NCBI GenBank assembly: GCA_963708645.1
Contig: CAVPTA010000002.1
Span: 62,001-126,000, forward strand
Length of the DNA: 64,000 nt
Reading direction: 5' to 3'
DNA from: RYN-133 sp963708645
GTDB lineage: Bacteria; Actinomycetota; Actinomycetes; Mycobacteriales; Jatrophihabitantaceae
The notes under the pieces were generated by a model, which had not been told where the DNA came from, did not search any database, and worked only from the letters and a program-made list of their open reading frames with translations. The translations under genes were made by a program, and so were the position numbers. The stretch's first letter is position 1. The number at the start of each line of letters is the position of its first letter. Positions 59,335 to 64,000 of the stretch are shown in pieces.

Positions 59335-60000
59335 ATGCGTAATGCAAAGACTCTCTGGAGCATCGGTGCCGTCCTGATCGCGGTGCTCACCACGACGCTC
59401 GGCCTGACCTCGGCGTCGGCCTCCGGTCCGGTGCGCAAGCAGGGCATCACATCCACCGCGGCATTCGTCACCCGTCCGGTCACCCTGGCCGGACGGATCG
59501 CCCCCGGCTACAACGTCAAGAGCGAGGGCGGATCGATCGACTGCCGCGACGGGTCACAATCGCCGGTCGCCGTCGACCGCGACGTCGTCTTCTGCAGTCC
59601 GGACGCCGCCTATGCGATCGCGTGCTACCTGTGGCGCGCGCACCAGAGGCTCGCGGTGTGCATTCGTGACGCGCGCTCGCACAGCCTCGTGAGCATCCGG
59701 CACGCCGGCCCGATGCCGCAGACGCTCCCGCTCACCCACCCGACGCCGCTCGATCTGACGCTGACCAACGGGACCCGGTGCAACCTGCGCGCAGGCGGCA
59801 CCTCCGCGACGCTGCACAACCACCCGAACTGGAACCTCTACTACTACTGCAACAGCACGCAGGCGATCTGGGGACCGAACCCGTACGGCGTGAACACCTC
59901 CCACGCGGTGTGGACGGTTCGCATGGCCAACTCGAACGGCACGGGCGCCGTCACCACGCGCCAGGTCGCCAAGGCATGGTTCGTCGGCCTGCACTCCTGA
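59335..60000 (+). CDS. Exported protein of unknown function, inserted between whiA and gap
   Basis: A 221-residue protein with a signal peptide (LWSIGAVLIAVLTTTLGLTS, cleavage likely near SASASG at about 30-35). The mature part has six cysteines (in SIDCRDG, VFCSPDAA, IACYLW, AVCIRD, TRCNLR, YYCNST), which may form three disulfides, and ends VAKAWFVGLHS. No family is recognised. It interrupts the usual whiA-gap order. A 16-bp tandem repeat begins inside its last codons. Confidence 0.7.
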   Translation: MRNAKTLWSIGAVLIAVLTTTLGLTSASASGPVRKQGITSTAAFVTRPVTLAGRIAPGYNVKSEGGSIDCRDGSQSPVAVDRDVVFCSPDAAYAIACYLWRAHQRLAVCIRDARSHSLVSIRHAGPMPQTLPLTHPTPLDLTLTNGTRCNLRAGGTSATLHNHPNWNLYYYCNSTQAIWGPNPYGVNTSHAVWTVRMANSNGTGAVTTRQVAKAWFVGLHS

Positions 60001-60029
60001 CGGTCTGCACTCCTGACGGTCTGCACTCC
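59989..60029 (+). repeat. 16-bp direct repeat, 2.6 copies, at the end of the exported-protein gene
   Basis: The unit ctgcactcctgacggt occurs at 59989-60004 and 60005-60020, and its first nine bases again at 60021-60029. The first copy holds the stop codon (LHS then TGA), so the later copies repeat the coding end in the untranslated region, as expected from slippage duplication. Confidence 0.9.
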
Positions 60030-60091
60030 GGGCCACGCGTACCGGCCGGTAGCGACGGACCTCAAAGCCGCGCTGTCCGATTGGATAGGGT

Positions 60092-60117
60092 CGCACTGGA
60101 ATCCAAGTTCCAGTGCG
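60092..60117 (+). promoter_or_regulatory. Hairpin or palindromic operator directly before the gap ribosome-binding site
   Basis: The arms cgcactggaa (60092-60101) and ttccagtgcg (60108-60117) are exact complements around six bases. The Shine-Dalgarno GAGGAG (60117-60122) starts on the last base of the right arm, and the gap GTG follows at 60131. A TAGGGT sequence at about 60086-60091, just before, could be a -10 element, which would place this at the very 5' end of the mRNA or over the start site as an operator. Confidence 0.6.
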
Positions 60118-60130
60118 AGGAGCAAATGCA

Positions 60131-61135
60131 GTGACCGTACGTGTGGGCATCAACGGCTTCGGCCGGATCGGCCGCAACTACTTCCGCGCCCTCACCGCAG
60201 CGGGTGCCGACATCGACCTCGTCGCCGCGAACGACCTCGGCGACAAGCAGACCATGGCGCACCTGCTGAAGTACGACAGCATCCTGGGCCGGTTCCCGGG
60301 TGAGGTCCGCGCCACCGACGACGGCATCTCGGTCGGCGGCAAGGACATCAAGATCCTCGCCGAGCGCGACCCGGCAAACCTGCCGTGGGGCGACCTCGGC
60401 GTCGACGTCGTCATCGAGTCGACCGGTTTCTTCACCAAGGCCGCCGACGCGCACAAGCACGTCGACGCCGGCGCGAAGAAGGTCATCATCTCGGCGCCGG
60501 CCAGCGACGAGGACGTCACGATCGTGATGGGCGTCAACGACTCGAGCTACGACGCCGCGAAGCACACGATCATCTCGAACGCGTCGTGCACCACGAACTG
60601 CCTCGGCCCGCTGGCCAAGGTGCTCGACGACGAGTTCGGCATCGAGCGCGGCCTGATGACGACGATCCACGCGTACACGCAGGACCAGAACCTGCAGGAC
60701 GGCCCGCACAAGGACCTGCGCCGGGCGCGTGCCGCGGCGCTGAACATCGTGCCGACCAGCACCGGCGCCGCCAAGGCGATCGGGCTCGTGCTGCCGCAGC
60801 TGAAGGGCAAGCTCGACGGCTACGCGCTGCGCGTACCCGTCCCGACCGGCTCGGCCACCGACCTGACTGTCACGACGGCCAAGGAAACCAGCGTCGACGA
60901 GGTCAAGGCCGCCTACCAGGCTGCCGCCGACGGCCCGCTGAAGGGCATCCTCACCTACACCGCCGAGCCGATCGTCAGCTCCGACATCGTCACCGACCCG
61001 GCGTCGTGCATCTTCGACTCGGGGTTGACGAAGGTGATCGGCAACCAAGTCAAGGTTGTCGGCTGGTACGACAACGAGTGGGGCTACTCGAACCGGCTGG
61101 TCGACCTGACCGCGCTGGTCGGCGGCTCGCTCTGA
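60131..61135 (+). CDS. gap: Glyceraldehyde-3-phosphate dehydrogenase, type I
   Basis: A 334-residue NAD-dependent GAPDH of glycolysis. NAD motif INGFGRIGR is at residues 7-15, the catalytic Cys153 is in SNASCTTNCL, IHAYTQDQNLQDGPHKDLRR and AALNIVPTSTGAAKAIG form the phosphate sites, and WYDNEWGYSNRLVDL is the usual end. GTG start with GAGGAG upstream. It begins the gap-pgk-tpiA-secG run. Confidence 0.96.
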   Translation: MTVRVGINGFGRIGRNYFRALTAAGADIDLVAANDLGDKQTMAHLLKYDSILGRFPGEVRATDDGISVGGKDIKILAERDPANLPWGDLGVDVVIESTGFFTKAADAHKHVDAGAKKVIISAPASDEDVTIVMGVNDSSYDAAKHTIISNASCTTNCLGPLAKVLDDEFGIERGLMTTIHAYTQDQNLQDGPHKDLRRARAAALNIVPTSTGAAKAIGLVLPQLKGKLDGYALRVPVPTGSATDLTVTTAKETSVDEVKAAYQAAADGPLKGILTYTAEPIVSSDIVTDPASCIFDSGLTKVIGNQVKVVGWYDNEWGYSNRLVDLTALVGGSL

Positions 61136-61205
61136 AGCGGATGCGAACCGGAACCAGGGTGCTCATTGCACCGCAGGGTCAAGATGATGGTGCGGTGATC
61201 CGGGC

Positions 61206-62411
61206 GTGCGAACCCTCGACGAGCTGATCAAGCACGGGGTCCAGGGACGGCGAGTTCTCGTTCGGTCCGACCTCAACGTCCCGATCAAGGACGGGAAGGT
61301 CACCGACGACGGACGGGTGCGCGCGTCCCTGCCGGTGCTCACCAAGTTGCTCGACCACGGGGCCAGGGTCATCGTGGCCGCGCACCTCGGCCGTCCCAAG
61401 GGCGCGCCCGACCCGCAGTACAGCCTCGGGCCGGTCGCCGACCGGCTCGCGCAGCTGCTCGGCCGTCCGGTCGAGTTCGCCCTCGACACCGTCGGCTCCA
61501 GCGCACGCATGCTCGCGCAGGACCTCAAGGACGGCGAGATCCTGCTGCTCGAAAATGTGCGGTTCAACCCCGGCGAGACGAGCAAGGACGACCACGAACG
61601 ACGCGAGTTCGCCCGCTGCCTCGAGTTCCTGACCGGCGGTGACGACGAGGGCGGGGTGTTCGTCGAGGATGCCTTCGGGGCGGTGCACCGCAAGCACGCC
61701 TCGGTCTACGACATCGCCGAACTGCTGCCCGCCTACTGCGGCGATCTGGTTCGCGACGAGGTGCAGGTGTTGCGCGAGCTCACCGGCGACACGAAGCGGC
61801 CCTACATCGTCGTGCTCGGCGGCTCGAAGGTGAGCGACAAGCTCGCGGTGATCGAGTCGCTGCTGCCCAAGGTCGACCGGCTGCTCGTCGGCGGTGGCAT
61901 GTGCTTCACGTTCCTGAAGGCACAGGGGCACGAGGTCGGTGACTCGCTGCTCGAGGACGATCAGGTCGACAACTGCAAGCGGTTCCTCGCCGAGAGCGGC
62001 GACAAGATCGTGCTGCCCAGCGACATCGTCGTGGCACGCGACATCGCCGACGACGCCGAGACCGACACCGTGTCGGCCGACGCGATCCCGGCCGGCACGA
62101 AGGGGCTCGACATCGGGCCGGAGACGGTCGCTGTGTTCGCCGCGGCGCTCAAGGACGCACAGACCGTCTTCTGGAACGGGCCCATGGGCGTGTTCGAGGT
62201 CGCGCCGTTCGCAGCCGGCACGCGCGGCGTCGCGGAGGCTGTTGCCGCGATCGACGGGCTGTCGGTCGTCGGCGGCGGCGACTCGGCCGCCGCGGTGCGC
62301 GCGCTCGGCCTGGACGCGAACGCGTTCGGGCACATCTCGACCGGGGGCGGTGCGTCCCTGGAATACCTCGAGGGCAAGACGTTGCCCGGCGTCGCGGTGC
62401 TGGGCGAGTAA
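61206..62411 (+). CDS. pgk: Phosphoglycerate kinase
   Basis: A 401-residue PGK that makes ATP from 1,3-bisphosphoglycerate. RVLVRSDLNVPIKDG at residues 16-30 binds the phosphoglycerate, VIVAAHLGRPKG follows, YIVVLGGSKVSDKLAVIESL starts the nucleotide domain, and the C-terminal VVGGGDSAAAVRALGL contacts ATP phosphates. GTG start; no strong ribosome-binding site is seen. Its TAA overlaps the tpiA ATG (TAATG). Confidence 0.96.
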   Translation: MRTLDELIKHGVQGRRVLVRSDLNVPIKDGKVTDDGRVRASLPVLTKLLDHGARVIVAAHLGRPKGAPDPQYSLGPVADRLAQLLGRPVEFALDTVGSSARMLAQDLKDGEILLLENVRFNPGETSKDDHERREFARCLEFLTGGDDEGGVFVEDAFGAVHRKHASVYDIAELLPAYCGDLVRDEVQVLRELTGDTKRPYIVVLGGSKVSDKLAVIESLLPKVDRLLVGGGMCFTFLKAQGHEVGDSLLEDDQVDNCKRFLAESGDKIVLPSDIVVARDIADDAETDTVSADAIPAGTKGLDIGPETVAVFAAALKDAQTVFWNGPMGVFEVAPFAAGTRGVAEAVAAIDGLSVVGGGDSAAAVRALGLDANAFGHISTGGGASLEYLEGKTLPGVAVLGE

Positions 62412-63268
62412 TGCCGAAGTTCCTCCGCCCGCCCCAGGGCACGTACAACGCGACAGCGACCAAGCCGATCCCACCGTTCGACGGGCGCAAGCCGCTGATC
62501 GCCGGCAACTGGAAGATGAACCTCAACCACCTCGAGGCCATCGCGCTGGTGCAGAAGCTCGCGTTCAGCCTCAAGGAGGAGGTGTTCCACACCGTGCAGG
62601 TTGCGGTGCTTCCGCCGTTCGTCGACGTCCGGAGCGTGCAGACGTTGATCGACGGCGACAGCCTGCTGATCGAGTACGGCGCGCAGGATCTCTCGCCGCA
62701 CGACTCGGGCGCCTACACCGGCGACGTGAGCGGGGTGATGCTCGCGAAGCTCGGCTGCAGCTACGTCACCGTCGGCCACAGCGAACGTCGTCAGTACCAC
62801 GCTGAGGACGACGCGACCGTCAACGCGAAGGCGAAGGCGGCTTATCGCAACGGCATCACGCCGATCGTCTGTGTGGGCGAGGGCGAGGACGTGCGCGAGC
62901 AGGGTCAGCACGTCCCACACTGCTGCGGTCAGCTCGACGGTGCGCTGGCCGGGATCACTGCCGAGCAGGCCGAATCGGTGGTGATCGCCTACGAACCGGT
63001 GTGGGCGATCGGTACCGGCAAGGTGGCCACGCCCGACGACGCGCAGCAGGTGTGCGTCGCGCTCCGGGCCCGACTGGGCGAGCTCTACTCGCCCGAACTC
63101 GCCGACCGCGTCCGCATTCTGTACGGCGGATCGGTCAAGGCGACCAACGCCGGCGACATCCTTGCGCAGCCCGATATCGACGGTGCGCTGGTCGGCGGTG
63201 CGAGTCTGGATGCCGAGGAGTTCGCGGGAATCTGCCTCGCGGCACGGCCCGTGAAGGCCAAAAGGTAA
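62411..63268 (+). CDS. tpiA: Triosephosphate isomerase
   Basis: A 285-residue TIM-barrel isomerase. The catalytic Lys35 is in AGNWKMNLNH, His123 in VTVGHSERRQY, Glu195 in AYEPVWAIGTGK, and the phosphate loop is ILYGGSVKATN. The start overlapping pgk gives a 26-residue extension before the usual RKPLIAGNWKMN opening (family proteins are about 255-260 residues); translational coupling supports this start, since no ATG or GTG lies closer to the core in frame. Confidence 0.95.
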   Translation: MPKFLRPPQGTYNATATKPIPPFDGRKPLIAGNWKMNLNHLEAIALVQKLAFSLKEEVFHTVQVAVLPPFVDVRSVQTLIDGDSLLIEYGAQDLSPHDSGAYTGDVSGVMLAKLGCSYVTVGHSERRQYHAEDDATVNAKAKAAYRNGITPIVCVGEGEDVREQGQHVPHCCGQLDGALAGITAEQAESVVIAYEPVWAIGTGKVATPDDAQQVCVALRARLGELYSPELADRVRILYGGSVKATNAGDILAQPDIDGALVGGASLDAEEFAGICLAARPVKAKR

Positions 63269-63325
63269 ACCAGTCGGTATTCTGGTGGGCCGATGCGGTC
63301 CTTATTCGAGCTGAGGCATTTCTAG

Positions 63326-63559
63326 ATGATCCTGACCCTGTCCATCGTGCTCATCATCGCGAGCTTGCTGCTCGTGGTGCTCGTCCTGCTGCACCGCGGC
63401 AAGGGCGGCGGTCTGTCGTCGATGCTCGGTGGGTCGTTCTACTCGAACCTGTCCGGATCCTCGGTGGTCGAGCGCAACCTCGATCGGCTTACGATCATCG
63501 CCGGAGTGGTCTGGACGATCTGCATCATCGGGCTCGGACTGCTCTACAAGAACCAATAA
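63326..63559 (+). CDS. secG: Preprotein translocase subunit SecG
   Basis: A 77-residue two-helix membrane protein that assists the SecYEG channel. Helix 1 is LSIVLIIASLLLVVLVLLH, followed by the conserved loop RGKGGGLSSMLGGSFYSN, and helix 2 is LTIIAGVVWTICIIGLGLLY. It follows tpiA by 57 bases, the usual actinobacterial position. Confidence 0.93.
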   Translation: MILTLSIVLIIASLLLVVLVLLHRGKGGGLSSMLGGSFYSNLSGSSVVERNLDRLTIIAGVVWTICIIGLGLLYKNQ

Positions 63560-63623
63560 CCAGCCCTGCACCAACCCCCGACCGTCAACACATCCCTTTC
63601 GAAGACAGCTCAGGAGTAACAAC

Positions 63624-63968
63624 GTGGCTGGTGGCAATGCCATCCGCGGCAGCCGAGTCGGCGCCGGACCAATGGGCGAGAAGGAACGCGGCGAGACCGC
63701 ACCCCGGCAACGGGTGTCGTTCTTCTGTGCCAACGGACACGAGGTACGCCCCGCGTTCGCGGTCGATGCCGCCCTTCCCGACACGTGGGACTGCCCGAAG
63801 TGCGGGTTCCCCGCCGGCCGCGCCGAGGACGCCCCGCCCAGCGCCCCACGTAACGAGCCGTACAAGACCCACTTGGCCTACGTGAAGGAACGGCGCAGCG
63901 ATTCCGACGGCGCCGCACTGCTCGACGAGGCGCTGGCCAAGCTCAAGGCGCGCCGCGGCGAGAGTTGA
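63624..63968 (+). CDS. rbpA: RNA polymerase-binding protein RbpA
   Basis: A 114-residue actinobacterial RNA polymerase-binding protein that stabilises sigma factor and open complex. The N-terminal tail VAGGNAIRGSRVGAGPMGE, the core with the metal/fold site CANGHEVRP and CPKCGFPAGR, and the sigma-interacting C-terminus (THLAYVKERRSDSDGAALLD) match the family. GTG start with AGGAG upstream. Confidence 0.95.
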   Translation: MAGGNAIRGSRVGAGPMGEKERGETAPRQRVSFFCANGHEVRPAFAVDAALPDTWDCPKCGFPAGRAEDAPPSAPRNEPYKTHLAYVKERRSDSDGAALLDEALAKLKARRGES

Positions 63969-64000
63969 TCGCGGTCAGCGGCTCCCGCAGCGCACCCAGG

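Noticed and set aside
61136..61205. caccgca/tgcggtg inverted repeat before pgk
   Set aside because: Only seven base pairs with a 13-base loop, within chance for this composition.

Overview
The window is chromosomal DNA from a high-GC, mycothiol-making actinomycete. It carries mycothione reductase, WhiA, RbpA, a WhiA-linked rapZ/yvcK cluster, a DUF4032 protein, an F420-type PPOX protein, GTG starts throughout and almost exclusively G/C at third codon positions. I cannot name a genus. I see no rRNA, tRNA, CRISPR array, integrase, transposase or phage gene.

Layout: 1-5.5 kb holds a run of minus-strand genes (EamA transporter, cyclopropane-fatty-acid synthase, two alpha/beta hydrolases, DUF445 protein) whose frames are broken repeatedly, most likely by indels in the sequence. 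5.5-14.6 kb is ordinary accessory metabolism (Abi-alpha-like protein, LigC-type DNA ligase, acetyltransferase, RibD-like reductase, AI-2E-family transporter with a LuxR-type solo regulator, aldo/keto reductase, SDR, CPBP protease). 14.6-21.6 kb is a glycogen-to-trehalose cluster: glgX/treX and treY are adjacent, and treZ lies beyond an oppositely oriented PPK2 gene. Next come uvrB, a perfect hairpin and an S53 peptidase.

26.6-30.4 kb is the most distinctive part. A TPP riboswitch precedes a CytX-type permease gene, which overlaps a pseudouridine-5'-phosphate glycosidase gene, which overlaps a PfkB-family kinase gene. The ribosome-binding site of the permease lies inside the aptamer. This puts a C-nucleoside breakdown pair under thiamine control. 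31-41 kb has tandem L,D-transpeptidase-like paralogues, a ROK protein, secreted proteins of unknown function, an MBL hydrolase, DUF4032, homocysteine methyltransferase overlapping mycothione reductase, and a RIO-type kinase with a possible leader peptide.

41.2-45.6 kb is a tightly packed proS - S9 peptidase - ung set ending in a second perfect hairpin. 46.6-52 kb has uvrA with a lysine/alanine-rich tail, then a TetR module: two TTGAGC-N4-GCTCAA operators, a 53-residue membrane protein, the TetR gene, a GNAT gene and an aldo/keto reductase, each overlapping the next by four bases. 52-64 kb runs through an MFS transporter and an adenosine-deaminase-family gene (each with one frameshift) into the conserved actinobacterial order uvrC-rapZ-yvcK-whiA-gap-pgk-tpiA-secG-rbpA. 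All three uvrABC genes are in the window but in separate places. One unrecognised secreted protein is inserted between whiA and gap.
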